64,000 nt of DNA from Anaerococcus prevotii DSM 20548 (GTDB lineage: Bacteria; Bacillota; Clostridia; Tissierellales; Peptoniphilaceae): assembly GCF_000024105.1 (NCBI RefSeq), contig NC_013171.1, forward strand, positions 186,001-250,000. The letters run 5' to 3'. The translations under genes were made by a program, and so were the position numbers. The notes beneath the pieces are model-generated. The model did no database searches. It was not told the origin of the DNA and was given only the letters and a program-made list of their open reading frames with translations. Every line of letters starts with the position of its first letter. The first letter of the stretch is position 1. Of this stretch, positions 56,541-64,000 are shown piece by piece.

Positions 56541-56662
56541 ATTATCAGCACTCATCCCGTTTTAGGGATGGTGTTGGAAATTCGTCGATATCCTCGACGA
56601 TTTAATTTTATGGATATGTTTATTTTCTAGCCATTTGATTACTTATCGATAATTAAATATAT

Positions 56663-56752
56663 GGAGAGGTACCGAAGCGGTCATAACGGGGCGGTCTTGA
56701 AAACCGTTAGAGTCTTTGGCTCACAAGGGTTCGAATCCCTTCCTCTCCGCCA
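56663..56752 (+). tRNA. tRNA-Ser (TGA)
   Basis: 90-nt class II tRNA, anticodon loop CTTGAAA, CCA encoded. Confidence 0.95.
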
Positions 56753-56797
56753 ATATCGCTTTTATTAGCGGATATGTAAGCTTATTAACAAGCTTAA

Positions 56798-56891
56798 GGA
56801 GAAGTACTCAAGTGGCTGAAGAGGCTCCCCTGCTAAGGGAGTAGATCCTTTCAAAAGGGATGCGAGGGTTCAAATCCCTCCTTCTCCGCCA
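56798..56891 (+). tRNA. tRNA-Ser (GCT)
   Basis: 94-nt class II tRNA, anticodon loop CTGCTAA, CCA encoded. Confidence 0.95.
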
Positions 56892-56897
56892 TAACAA

Positions 56898-56973
56898 GCC
56901 CAGATAGCTCAGTCGGTAGAGCAGGGGACTGAAAATCCCCGTGTCGGTGGTTCGATTCCGCCTCTGGGCACCA
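56898..56973 (+). tRNA. tRNA-Phe (GAA)
   Basis: 76 nt, anticodon loop CTGAAAA, CCA encoded. Confidence 0.96.
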
Positions 56974-57029
56974 ATTTTTTTGGATGGATAGGTTTATATC
57001 AACGACCGGTTATTATAACTATTCAATCT

Positions 57030-57105
57030 AGGGGAGTAGTTCAGCTGGCAGAACGTCGGTCTCCAAAACCGGATGTCGCGGGTTCAAATCCTGTCTCCCC
57101 TGCCA
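57030..57105 (+). tRNA. tRNA-Trp (CCA)
   Basis: 76 nt, anticodon loop CTCCAAA, acceptor AGGGGAG/CTCCCCT, CCA encoded. Confidence 0.95.
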
Positions 57106-57110
57106 AATAT

Positions 57111-57187
<77 letters not shown>

Positions 57188-57224
57188 CTTTAAAATTAAG
57201 TAACACTTTAACGGAAGTTATTGT

Positions 57225-57301
57225 GGGCCTCTAGCTCAGTCGGTTAGAGCGCCCGGCTCATAACCGGTAGGTCCAGGGTTCGAGTCCCTGGAGGCCCACC
57301 A
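57225..57301 (+). tRNA. tRNA-Met (CAT, elongator-type)
   Basis: 77 nt, anticodon loop CTCATAA, fully paired acceptor GGGCCTC/GAGGCCC, so not the initiator. Could also be an Ile2 tRNA if the C34 is modified to lysidine; that cannot be told with certainty. Last tRNA of the array. Confidence 0.9.
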
Positions 57302-57302
57302 A

Positions 57303-57330
57303 ACATCTCATCTATGAGGTGTTTTTTTTT
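57303..57330 (+). terminator. Terminator of the rRNA-tRNA operon
   Basis: ACATCTCA-TCTA-TGAGGTGT followed by a run of nine or more T, two bases behind tRNA-Met. Confidence 0.88.
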
Positions 57331-57494
57331 ACCCACAACCGGTTATGAGCACGCTCATAAGTGTTTACTGGGCTCATTCCATTCGCCTCAGAGATTTTAA
57401 ATGCTAACGCATTTAAAACCCTACAAGGGACATGGTCACAGGCTTCGAGTCCCTCAAGGCCCACCAAACATCTCTCTATGAGGTGTTTTTTTTT
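57331..57494 (+). repeat. Tandem repeat unit 1: decayed tRNA-Met tail plus terminator
   Basis: Begins ACCCACAACCGGTTATGAGC, whose ACCGGTTATGAGC part is the reverse complement of the tRNA-Met anticodon arm, and ends with a tRNA-like 3' part (TTCGAGTCCCTCAAGGCCCACC) shortened by mismatches, then another terminator hairpin (57468-57494). AAATGC-TAAC-GCATTT lies in the middle. The next unit at 57495 is about 80 percent the same by eye. Confidence 0.65.
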
Positions 57495-57666
57495 ACCCAC
57501 AACCGGTTATGAGCACGCTCATAAGTGTTTACTGGGCTCATTTCATTCGCCTCATATATTTCAAATGCTAAGGCATTTAAAACCCCCTGCAAGGGACGAA
57601 GTCACAGGGTTCAAGTTACGTAAGGCTTATCAAATATATCTAGCTTGAGGTGTCTTTTGGCTCACC
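57495..57666 (+). repeat. Tandem repeat unit 2, more decayed
   Basis: Same first ~45 bases as unit 1, the same AAATGC/GCATTT hairpin, then a weaker tRNA-like tail (GGTTCAAGTTACGTAAGG) and a remnant of the terminator (CTTGAGGTGTCTTTT). The following 57667-57829 holds no gene; it carries the palindrome at 57762-57779. Confidence 0.6.
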
Positions 57667-57761
57667 AATCAGTCCTGAGAACTCCCTTAATGTTTTATAT
57701 GCATGTATGATTCGTTATATAGTTTAACTTTATATTTAGGGAGTTATCCTTGTTTTCTTAA

Positions 57762-57779
57762 TCTAATCTACAGATTAGA
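57762..57779. promoter_or_regulatory. Palindrome upstream of the YgbA-family gene
   Basis: TCTAATC-TACA-GATTAGA, a perfect 7-bp dyad about 50 bp before the start at 57830. A repressor site or a small hairpin; a -10-like TAGTAT lies between it and the gene. Confidence 0.45.
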
Positions 57780-57829
57780 AAGGCTAAGATAGATATATCT
57801 AGTATAGTATTAGCACAGAGGAGGGATTT

Positions 57830-58165
57830 ATGGATAAGAAGCTTAATGAAGAATATAAGATTGTTTGTGATATGATTGATTTGTTTCATAGGAAGAATGA
57901 TAGGTTTTCTGATGGTGAGATTAGTGATCTTAAGGCTTATGTCAAAAGTAAGCTTTCTTCTTGTCCTCATGGTTCTAATAAGCCCTTTTGCTCTTATTGT
58001 AAGATCCATTGCTATGAGCCAGTAAGGCGAGATCAGATCCGCGAGATTATGAGATTTTCAGGTCCACGCTTTATCTTCTATAGACCAGGTAAGTCTATAA
58101 AGCATCTATTATATAAATCTAGTTTTATAAGAAAACTTGCAAACAAAAAATCCTACAGAAAATAA
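57830..58165 (+). CDS. YgbA-family protein (nitrous oxide-stimulated promoter family)
   Basis: A 111-residue protein. SSCPHGSNKPFCSYCKIHC shows the family's four-Cys pattern, followed by YEPVRRDQIREIMRFSGPR, which closely resembles E. coli YgbA. The cysteines may bind iron or an Fe-S cluster. E. coli YgbA is part of the NsrR regulon and helps growth under nitrosative stress; a role against nitric oxide in this anaerobe is inferred. GAGGAGGG precedes the ATG. Monocistronic. Confidence 0.87.
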   Translation: MDKKLNEEYKIVCDMIDLFHRKNDRFSDGEISDLKAYVKSKLSSCPHGSNKPFCSYCKIHCYEPVRRDQIREIMRFSGPRFIFYRPGKSIKHLLYKSSFIRKLANKKSYRK

Positions 58166-58187
58166 TATTTACAGTAGGACTTTTTCT

Positions 58188-58382
58188 TTACTCAATATCT
58201 AAGTCTATTGGTTCATCTATCGTTTCTGAGACATATTTGCCGTCTTTTTTTCTTTGTTTGACACATTCTGTGAGGAGGTATTCTATCTGACCGTTTATTG
58301 ATCTAAAATCATCCTCGGCCCATTGGGCAATTTGCTTGTAGAGTTTTTCCGATACCCTTAGGGGTATTTGTTTTTTGGCCAT
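58188..58382 (-). CDS. Arc-like ribbon-helix-helix protein
   Basis: A 64-residue protein. KKQIPLRVSEKLYKQIAQWAEDDFRSINGQIEYLL is the Arc/MetJ ribbon-helix-helix pattern (here shown in parts: IPLRVSEKLY strand and helix, RSINGQIEYLL second helix), followed by an acidic tail. Its start overlaps the SPFH stop by one base (TAATG). Such Arc-like genes are regularly behind SPFH genes; whether it binds DNA or assists the membrane protein is not known. Confidence 0.8.
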   Translation of the reverse strand: MAKKQIPLRVSEKLYKQIAQWAEDDFRSINGQIEYLLTECVKQRKKDGKYVSETIDEPIDLDIE

Positions 58383-59440
58383 TAATACAAGCTTCCTGTA
58401 TTGACTATTGGGCTTGCTTCATGGTTGCCACAAAGAACAACTAGGAGGTTTGATACCATGGCGGCTTTTCTTTCTTCATCTAGGTCGACTACTCCATTTT
58501 CTTCAAGCTTGGCAAGAGCCATCTCTACCATGCCCACTGCTCCATCTACTATCATGGCTCTAGCGTCGATTAGGGCTGATGCTTGTTGTCTTTGAAGCAT
58601 TGCTGCGGCGATTTCAGATGAGTAAGATAGGTGGGTAATCCTTGCTTCTATTATCTCAAGACCTGCAAATTCTACTCTTTTTTGAATTTCTTCCTTGATT
58701 CTTCTAGCTACTATTTCACTAGAACCTCTAAGAGATCCATCATCTGGCTCTCCATCGCCTGTTGTGTCAATTTGATAATGAGGGTTTACATCGTAAGGAT
58801 ATTGGCGAACGATATTTCTTAGGGCTGTATCTGTCTGTAGGGACAAATATTCCTTGTAATTGTCTACATTGAATACTGCCTTGGCAGTGTCGTTTACCTT
58901 CCACATTACTGCTATACCAATTTCTACAGGATTTCCTAAATAATCGTTGATCTTTTGTTTGCTGTTATTTAGGGTCATTACCTTTAGGGAAATTTTCTTA
59001 TTGGTAGATTGGTAGGAATTAGACTTATCAAAAATCTTTATGCCATCACTTACATCTCCAGATTGGCCTAGCTTGGTGTTGGCAGCAGGATTTACTGCTG
59101 AAACGAAAGGGTTCACATAATAGAAGCCCTCGCCCTTTATAGTTCCGATATACTTACCAAAAAGCGTTAGGACTAATGATTCTTGAGGTTTTAGAAGCTT
59201 AAGACCCAAAAGCATAATCCATCCTAAGGCTACAAAAACTATTCCTATTACTAGAAATACTATATTTAGACTTGTGTAATTACCACTATCGATAATATTT
59301 CCATTTACTGCTATCGTTAAAATTGCTCCTGCCAGGAGAATAAAGTAGACCAAAAGCATTAGAAGACCATTCTTCTTTGCCTTAAGGATCTTTTCTTCGA
59401 CATTATCAGAGTTTTCGAGTTTCTTTTCTAACTTGTCCAT
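58382..59440 (-). CDS. SPFH-domain (stomatin/prohibitin-like) membrane protein
   Basis: A 352-residue protein with two N-terminal transmembrane helices (about 25-45 and 58-81) and an SPFH domain after them (LKPQESLVLTLFGKYIGTIKGEGFYYVNPF is split as QESLVLTLFGKYIG and GEGFYYVNPF). A further helical part (GLEIIEARITHLSYSSEIAAAMLQRQQASA) is the usual flotillin-like region. SPFH proteins form large rings in membrane microdomains. The end reads HEASPIVNTGSLY, also typical of this subfamily. In operon with the Arc-like gene. Confidence 0.87.
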   Translation of the reverse strand: MDKLEKKLENSDNVEEKILKAKKNGLLMLLVYFILLAGAILTIAVNGNIIDSGNYTSLNIVFLVIGIVFVALGWIMLLGLKLLKPQESLVLTLFGKYIGTIKGEGFYYVNPFVSAVNPAANTKLGQSGDVSDGIKIFDKSNSYQSTNKKISLKVMTLNNSKQKINDYLGNPVEIGIAVMWKVNDTAKAVFNVDNYKEYLSLQTDTALRNIVRQYPYDVNPHYQIDTTGDGEPDDGSLRGSSEIVARRIKEEIQKRVEFAGLEIIEARITHLSYSSEIAAAMLQRQQASALIDARAMIVDGAVGMVEMALAKLEENGVVDLDEERKAAMVSNLLVVLCGNHEASPIVNTGSLY

Positions 59441-59553
59441 ATTTTACTCCTTATATATTTGATATCATAATGATATCACTTTCATTTCATTTGGTCAATA
59501 GGCTTGAATAGATTTTACATAAGCTTCGGGGTAAGTATATACTAGGAGGAGAT

Positions 59554-60327
59554 ATGAAATATTTATATAAAAGTATCAGAGCAAAAAACAATGACTTAAT
59601 CAGGGGAGTCCTCAATACTCCTGATGATTTTTGTGAAAATAAAAATTACCCAGCATTAATATTCTTTCATGGTCTTATGGATGATAGAAATGGGATTAAT
59701 TATATGTCTATCCAGCATGCTAAATATCTTACTGCGGCGGGTTTTCTGGTTTATAGATTTGACTTTAGGGGATTCGGAGAAAGCGAGGGAAGCTTTTTCG
59801 ATCTAACCTTCACTAGACAGATAGAAGATGCTCAGATTATCTATGACTTTGTAGAAAAAGAAAAATTTGTAGATAGAGATAAGATATTTATCAGAGCCCA
59901 CTCCATGGGAGGGGCTGTCGCCATAAAGCTAGCCCAGCTTAAGGACCCTAAGGGCCTTATCCTCTATGCACCAGGAAGCAACTATTCCTTGGAAAATTCA
60001 AATCTTATAAGGTCCTTAGATGAATTATCCAAAAGTCAAATACTTGGGGAAAAGGACCTGGGAGGTCTTAGACTATCGGCTAAGATTGTAGAAGATAGCA
60101 GGAAATATAATTTCCTAGAAATGGCGGAAGAATATAAGGGCAAGGTCCTTATGATTAGGGGAGAGAAGGATCCAGTAATAGAAAAAGAATCCATGACCCT
60201 CCTAGAAGAGAAGTTCACGGATTGTAAATATATAGAAATAGAAAATGTCGGCCATAACTTCACAAGTTACGAGAAAAGACTTGAGGTATTTGCCTTAACT
60301 AATGACTTTATTAGAGAAAATATTTAG
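59554..60327 (+). CDS. Alpha/beta-hydrolase
   Basis: A 257-residue hydrolase. FFHGLMDDRNG is the oxyanion region, RAHSMGGAVA the nucleophile elbow (Ser in HSMGG), MIRGEKDPVI supplies the Asp and IENVGHNF the catalytic His. Similar to monoacylglycerol-lipase or cinnamoyl esterase-like proteins. No signal peptide. AGGAGG precedes the ATG. Convergent with the methyltransferase gene, overlapping by 4 bp. Confidence 0.88.
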   Translation: MKYLYKSIRAKNNDLIRGVLNTPDDFCENKNYPALIFFHGLMDDRNGINYMSIQHAKYLTAAGFLVYRFDFRGFGESEGSFFDLTFTRQIEDAQIIYDFVEKEKFVDRDKIFIRAHSMGGAVAIKLAQLKDPKGLILYAPGSNYSLENSNLIRSLDELSKSQILGEKDLGGLRLSAKIVEDSRKYNFLEMAEEYKGKVLMIRGEKDPVIEKESMTLLEEKFTDCKYIEIENVGHNFTSYEKRLEVFALTNDFIRENI

Positions 60328-60869
60328 GATTTCTTCTCTATTGTGACTACATAAGGGGAGATGTCTTTCTTGTTTGGGTAGGATAGTTTGAGAATGGCAA
60401 AGTCCTTTGGGTCAAGTTCTTCTAGGAAATGATCGAGCATATCTGCTTCAATCTTTCCTTGGGCATGGCCTGGATAGATGGTTATAAGTACCCTGCCCTT
60501 TTTTCTTAAAAGACTTAGGACCTTCTCTAAACTTTCTATAGTAGAATCGGCCCTAGTAGTGATAGTCTTATCAGAATTTGGAAGGTAGCCTAGATTATAG
60601 ACAGCCAAGTCAATTTTTTCTTTGACATACTTATCAATATGGGCGTGACTATCCAAAACAAAGGTAAAATTATCCCTAGGGCCAAGAAGCTTTAAGGTAT
60701 TTTCCCTTGCAGCCTCTTGAATATCAAAGGCAATTAGCTTTTTTGCTCCCAATACATCAAGGATAAAGGCTGAATCATTCCCATTCCCTGCTGTCATATC
60801 CACAGCAAGGTCAATATCCTTCTTTCTAATAAGAATTTCCTTAACAAGATCTGTTACTCTTTCAATCAT
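60324..60869 (-). CDS. Class I SAM-dependent methyltransferase, MnmM/YtqB-like
   Basis: A 181-residue enzyme. AVDMTAGNGNDSAFIL is the SAM-binding motif I with AFDIQ as motif II, VYNLGYLPNSDK in place of the NPPY motif, and YPGHAQGKIE further on, all as in B. subtilis YtqB (MnmM), which makes mnm5s2U34 in tRNA. The gene overlaps both neighbours by 4 bp. Assignment is by family recall; activity is inferred. Confidence 0.82.
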   Translation of the reverse strand: MIERVTDLVKEILIRKKDIDLAVDMTAGNGNDSAFILDVLGAKKLIAFDIQEAARENTLKLLGPRDNFTFVLDSHAHIDKYVKEKIDLAVYNLGYLPNSDKTITTRADSTIESLEKVLSLLRKKGRVLITIYPGHAQGKIEADMLDHFLEELDPKDFAILKLSYPNKKDISPYVVTIEKKS

Positions 60870-61756
60870 AATTGCTCCTTAGAACAAGAAAGCTTGGTCT
60901 TTTTATTTTTAAATTTATGTAAGATAAAATTATAAGTATCAGGATCAGTTCTTTTAGAAATATCGAGGGATTCTCTTATATAATCTTCATAGGGAAGCTT
61001 ATCATCCATAAGGATAATAGCTTTTGTATAAAGCATTACAGCGGACTTAGGATTGTTCGAATTATAAGCTAGGGCCATATTAATATATTCTAGAGCTTTC
61101 TTGTTATCTTCCAAAATGTAATAAATATTACTAATGTTATGGTACAAAATTGCTCTGATATTTTTATCTAAGACTTCGCTATCTTCTATAAACTTACAAA
61201 TTCTTAGCCTTTCTTGTTGATCATCTAAACACATTGCATAGTTCATCAATATCCTATAATCTATATTATCATAATAATTATTATTTAGATCGTTGAAATT
61301 AAATTCACCATCAGAATTTAGGGCATCTATGATTAAATTCTTCCTCAGAGCGGGGTTATCTTTGACTTCCATGCTCCTAAAAAACATAATCAACTTGCTA
61401 GCCTTAACCTTCACAACATCTCTAGAAGTTCTTTCTTTTATTCTTATAAGTTCATTAATCTCACGGGACTGATCTTTCCCCTCATACCTATCTTTGCTAT
61501 TTAAGGATGAAATGATGTTTTCGATGCTTGAGCTATCCTCATACATTATCTCAAAATACTTTTCAATCAAATCGACAAATAAAATAGAAGAAAGTCTATC
61601 CAAGTTATCCAAATCAAAGTTAACCTTGGCATTTTCCATATTAGAAATAGTTTTAATATTAATAAAACTAAGCTCAGCCAATCTCTCTTGACTTAAATTT
61701 CTCTTATTTCGAATATCCTTTAAGAATTTACCAAAAATATATTTTCTATCATTCAT
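60866..61756 (-). CDS. XRE-family HTH regulator with TPR-like C-terminus
   Basis: About 296 residues. The HTH is at 8-62 (FLKDIRNKRNLSQERLAELS, then IKTISNMENAK). The remainder is all helical with TPR-like repeats (NISNIYYILEDNKKALEYINMALAYNSNNPKSAVML), the layout of Rgg/PlcR-type regulators that bind short peptides. Start taken at ATG 61756 after AGGTG; GTG 61765 is possible. It is divergent from an ABC exporter gene at 61940 and could sense an exported peptide; inferred. Confidence 0.78.
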   Translation of the reverse strand: MNDRKYIFGKFLKDIRNKRNLSQERLAELSFINIKTISNMENAKVNFDLDNLDRLSSILFVDLIEKYFEIMYEDSSSIENIISSLNSKDRYEGKDQSREINELIRIKERTSRDVVKVKASKLIMFFRSMEVKDNPALRKNLIIDALNSDGEFNFNDLNNNYYDNIDYRILMNYAMCLDDQQERLRICKFIEDSEVLDKNIRAILYHNISNIYYILEDNKKALEYINMALAYNSNNPKSAVMLYTKAIILMDDKLPYEDYIRESLDISKRTDPDTYNFILHKFKNKKTKLSCSKEQL

Positions 61757-61878
61757 ATATATCACCTAAATAATTATTTTATCATATATTTAAATATTAT
61801 TCCATAGACAATTTGTCATAGAGTTTTCTATAATACTTTGGTAAAATAAAAGATAACAAAGTTAAAAATCTTGTAGGA

Positions 61879-61965
61879 ATGAATATCTTATTAAGCTTTA
61901 TTCAAAAATTATTTATAAGGTTAAGAAAGAGGTGGGTTGATGAAAAAGTATATTCTCAGATATAA
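61879..61965 (+). CDS. Possible short peptide gene (28 residues)
   Basis: ATG 61879 to TAA 61965 encodes 28 residues with a hydrophobic start (MNILLSFIQKLFI) and a basic middle (RLRKRW). It overlaps the exporter start in another frame. The nearest ribosome site (AGGA) is too close to the ATG, so the call is weak. Position between an Rgg/PlcR-like regulator and an exporter is what makes it notable. Confidence 0.25.
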   Translation: MNILLSFIQKLFIRLRKRWVDEKVYSQI

Positions 61966-63532
61966 GAAGAATCTGATTTTGTCGGTTATTTTTGGTGTAA
62001 TTGAAGTTTATTTTATCTACTTATATTGCACAGTTAGTACTAAAATAATAGATGTCGTTTTGGGGAATATCGAGGGAAGTGCTAGTAAGATTGTTATTCA
62101 TTCAATTTTGTATGTTCTTATTGCCTGTCTATCATATTATATATCCCAGAGAAACGGCAAGCTCTTTACCCAATACATATCTAGCGACTTAAGGCATGAT
62201 TATTTGGAAGGAATAATTAATACCAAGTCATCTAGCTTTTTTGGGAAAAATAAGGGAGAATACATCACCCAAGTAGATCAGAATGTCGATCAGTTAAGGT
62301 TAAATTATTTGATGACTTTACCATCCGCAATAATTGGTATAGGACAAGCCATAGTATACATAATAGGCCTCTATAAGATTCATCCTTATATTCTCTTAGC
62401 TACCATATTTTTTGTTATTTTTCCTGGGGGAGTTTCTAAAGTTTTTTCTAAGAGGATTTCAGATTTGCAAATTTTAAGGTCTGAGAATTACTCATCTTAT
62501 ATTGATAGATTGAATGAATTTCTAGATGGATATTTTGTAATTAAGGAATCAAAGAATAAAGAATACTTTTTAAAGAAATTCGATATAGATGATAATAAGT
62601 TATTGAAATCTTTGACCCATCTAAATGTTTCCATTAGCATGTTTGGTCAAACTCTTTTTAGTATTAATATTTTATCGTCTTTGTTAGTTACATATATTTG
62701 TAGTATTATGGTGAAAAATCAATACTTACAATTATCAGATCTCTTAGCTTCTCTAAAGTTAGTTTCGATTTCTACAGCGACTTTAGCAGATTCTTTTGGA
62801 TATTTGGTTAACATTTTATCTACAAAGAAGATAAAGGAGATGGTAATTAGTGAAATTCCTGATATAGAAGAGAGCAAGAAAGAAGGAAAGACTCCACAAC
62901 TAGACCTTAAACTAAACAATCTATCATTCGCCTATGGAGATATCAAGGTCTTTGATAAGATGGATTTGGATATAGAAAAAGCTAAGTCATATGCTATAAT
63001 CGGAAATTCCGGATCTGGTAAGTCTACTCTTGCCAAGATTCTTATGAAGGTAAATGAAGACTATGGGGGAGAGATTTCCTTTGCTAATGGCGACTTCAAA
63101 GAATTTTCGGAAGAAGACTTATATGATAATATCTACTATATTCCACAAAATCCTATAGTATTTGAGGATACTTTCATAAACAATATCGCTATGGGCGATG
63201 ATGGGATTGATAGAGATAGGATCGAAGGAATTATCGATAGGGTAGGATTAAGTCGAGTTTATCATGAGAAGAAGGATGGATTAATCAAAAATGGAAGTCT
63301 ATCTGGTGGAGAGAAGAAGAAGCTAGAGCTTGCTAGGGCCCTATACAAGGGAAGTGATTTACTTATCTTTGATGAGCCAACAAGTGGGCTTGACCCAGAA
63401 AGCGCTAGGTCAATCGAAGGCTTAATAGAAAGCCTAGATAGGCTAACAAGAATAGTAATCACCCACAACCAAGACCCAGCCTATCTTCAAAGCTTCGACC
63501 ATGTGATAAATATTGAAGATTACAAAAGTTAG
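61940..63532 (+). CDS. ABC exporter, fused membrane and ATPase domains
   Basis: About 530 residues: six transmembrane segments in the first ~290, then an ATPase with Walker A IGNSGSGKST, Q-loop IPQNP, signature LSGGEKKKLELARAL, Walker B LLIFDEPTSGLDP and H-loop VITHNQ. A half-transporter that should act as a homodimer, of the type exporting peptides, lipids or drugs. Start taken at ATG 61940, which follows AGGTGG; a TTG at 61937 is possible. No accessory peptidase domain. Divergent from the XRE-TPR gene. Confidence 0.9.
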   Translation: MKKYILRYKKNLILSVIFGVIEVYFIYLYCTVSTKIIDVVLGNIEGSASKIVIHSILYVLIACLSYYISQRNGKLFTQYISSDLRHDYLEGIINTKSSSFFGKNKGEYITQVDQNVDQLRLNYLMTLPSAIIGIGQAIVYIIGLYKIHPYILLATIFFVIFPGGVSKVFSKRISDLQILRSENYSSYIDRLNEFLDGYFVIKESKNKEYFLKKFDIDDNKLLKSLTHLNVSISMFGQTLFSINILSSLLVTYICSIMVKNQYLQLSDLLASLKLVSISTATLADSFGYLVNILSTKKIKEMVISEIPDIEESKKEGKTPQLDLKLNNLSFAYGDIKVFDKMDLDIEKAKSYAIIGNSGSGKSTLAKILMKVNEDYGGEISFANGDFKEFSEEDLYDNIYYIPQNPIVFEDTFINNIAMGDDGIDRDRIEGIIDRVGLSRVYHEKKDGLIKNGSLSGGEKKKLELARALYKGSDLLIFDEPTSGLDPESARSIEGLIESLDRLTRIVITHNQDPAYLQSFDHVINIEDYKS

Positions 63533-63549
63533 TGAATTTATAAATTAAT

Positions 63550-63626
63550 TCTCCTGCCTGTGAAATTCTTCCTACTTATCTTGTGATAGATTGGGATTTT
63601 CCTAGAAGAATCTAAATGGCAGGAGA
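63550..63626. other. Nested inverted repeat between convergent genes
   Basis: TCTCCTGCC (63550-63558) with GGCAGGAGA (63618-63626), and inside it ATTCTTC (63565-63571) with GAAGAAT (63605-63611). No T-run on either side. It could end transcription weakly from both sides or be a structured RNA part. Confidence 0.5.
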
Positions 63627-63643
63627 TGATTTATTAATACGCC

Positions 63644-64000
63644 CTATAATATGAATTTATCTAGATAGTAGGCTATGCCGTCCTCGTCATTTGTGAGGGT
63701 TACGTAGTCTGCTATTTCTTTTATCTTACTTACTGCATTACCCATGGCGACTCCTACTCCAGCAGCCTCTATCATAGTTTCGTCATTCATCTCATCACCA
63801 AAGGCAATGATGTCTTTTTGGTCTATGTTAAAAATTTTTGCGATTTCTAGAAGGCTATTTCCTTTAGAAAGTCCCATAGGCATAACCTCGTAATAGAATC
63901 TTGCTGATTTGACTTGTTCTGTTAGGTCTCCAAATCTCTCTTTAATCTTACTAGTTGGCTCATCTATTAGGTCAGGGTCTGCTGCAAAGAGGATTTTGTT
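63644..64000 (-). CDS. Cof-type HAD phosphatase, C-terminal part (runs off right edge)
   Basis: The last 119 codons are in the window and stay open to the right edge. KGNSLLEIAKIFNI and AFGDEMNDETMIEAAGVGVAMGNA are the Cof/IIB-type HAD motifs (motif III Lys and motif IV GDxxND). These phosphatases act on sugar phosphates or flavin precursors. The preceding visible part (KILFAADPDLIDEP) is the cap domain. The catalytic Asp is outside the window. Confidence 0.9.
   Translation of the reverse strand, partial: NKILFAADPDLIDEPTSKIKERFGDLTEQVKSARFYYEVMPMGLSKGNSLLEIAKIFNIDQKDIIAFGDEMNDETMIEAAGVGVAMGNAVSKIKEIADYVTLTNDEDGIAYYLDKFIL

Noticed and set aside
55988-56605. Open frames across the tRNA genes, some rich in Ser/Gly/Pro
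   Set aside because: They read tRNA genes and match the well-known spurious proteins translated from tRNA clusters.
57312-57648. Open frames of 62 and 95 codons in the tandem repeat behind tRNA-Met
   Set aside because: Their sequence comes from tRNA-like and terminator repeats, on both strands, with no ribosome site.

Overview
The window comes from a low-GC, anaerobic Firmicute. The 16S gene, the strongly AT-biased coding, the TPP and FMN riboswitches driving ECF vitamin transporters, and the amino-acid-fermenter style glutamate dehydrogenase together suggest the Peptoniphilaceae (an Anaerococcus-like coccus). The genus is an inference from memory of 16S and protein style, not the result of a search.

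Layout. 1-6.5 kb: start of pncB, a HAD phosphatase with a lone mannose-type PTS IIB, an SdpI-like membrane protein, two GT4 glycosyltransferases resembling the LafB/LafA glycolipid-anchor pair, a membrane protein, MITE-like copy 1, and a DUF2089/DUF4097 pair. 6.8-9.4 kb: EpsG-like polymerase, a Wzz-type protein with a decayed kinase domain, and a small lipoprotein that seems to start at ATA. 9.4-14.5 kb: TPP riboswitch with thiT, then divergent ABC modules around a YtrA-type GntR regulator. 14.7-21.4 kb: housekeeping run (lipid kinase, CarD, YacL-like PIN/TRAM, ispD, ispF, metK, mreB, gpmA). 21.6-31.2 kb: atypical response regulator, FMN riboswitch with ribU, tsaE-tsaB-rimI-tsaD, S41 lipoprotein, glutamate dehydrogenase, LCP protein, fni. 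31.3-33.3 kb: second GntR/ABC module and MITE-like copy 2. 33.4-38.8 kb (minus strand): free-standing FakA C-terminal domain, TelA, XpaC, PreP-like M16 protease. 38.9-49.4 kb: ECF S component, Gfo/Idh oxidoreductase, mannose-family PTS (IIAB, IIC, IID, DUF956), an EF-G paralog lacking the catalytic histidine, a eukaryotic-type glycogen branching enzyme, SGNH hydrolase, MscS channel, DUF951.

49.4-57.3 kb is an rRNA operon: tandem promoters, 16S, tRNA-Ala, a 23S with a ~218-nt intervening sequence at helix 45, two 5S genes, then 18 more tRNAs. Matching processing stalks flank 16S and 23S, and consensus internal promoters precede tRNA-Asn and tRNA-Gln. The stretch behind the last tRNA (57.3-57.7 kb) is a tandem repeat of decayed tRNA-Met tails with terminators. 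57.8-64 kb holds a YgbA-family protein, an SPFH/Arc-like pair, an alpha/beta hydrolase, an MnmM-like methyltransferase, an XRE-TPR regulator divergent from an ABC exporter, and the end of a Cof-type HAD phosphatase.

The strongest unexplained signal is a ~90-nt element found twice, each copy starting 2-3 nt after the CCA of a tRNA gene (tRNA-Ala in the 16S-23S spacer; tRNA-Glu). The loops and stem sequences differ between copies but base pairing is kept by compensatory changes, which points to a selected RNA or DNA fold. Other notable items are the 23S intervening sequence, the two hairpin MITE-like elements, the EF-G paralog with its 15-bp inverted repeat around the promoter, and the ATA-start lipoprotein. 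No CRISPR array, prophage or complete insertion sequence was seen.
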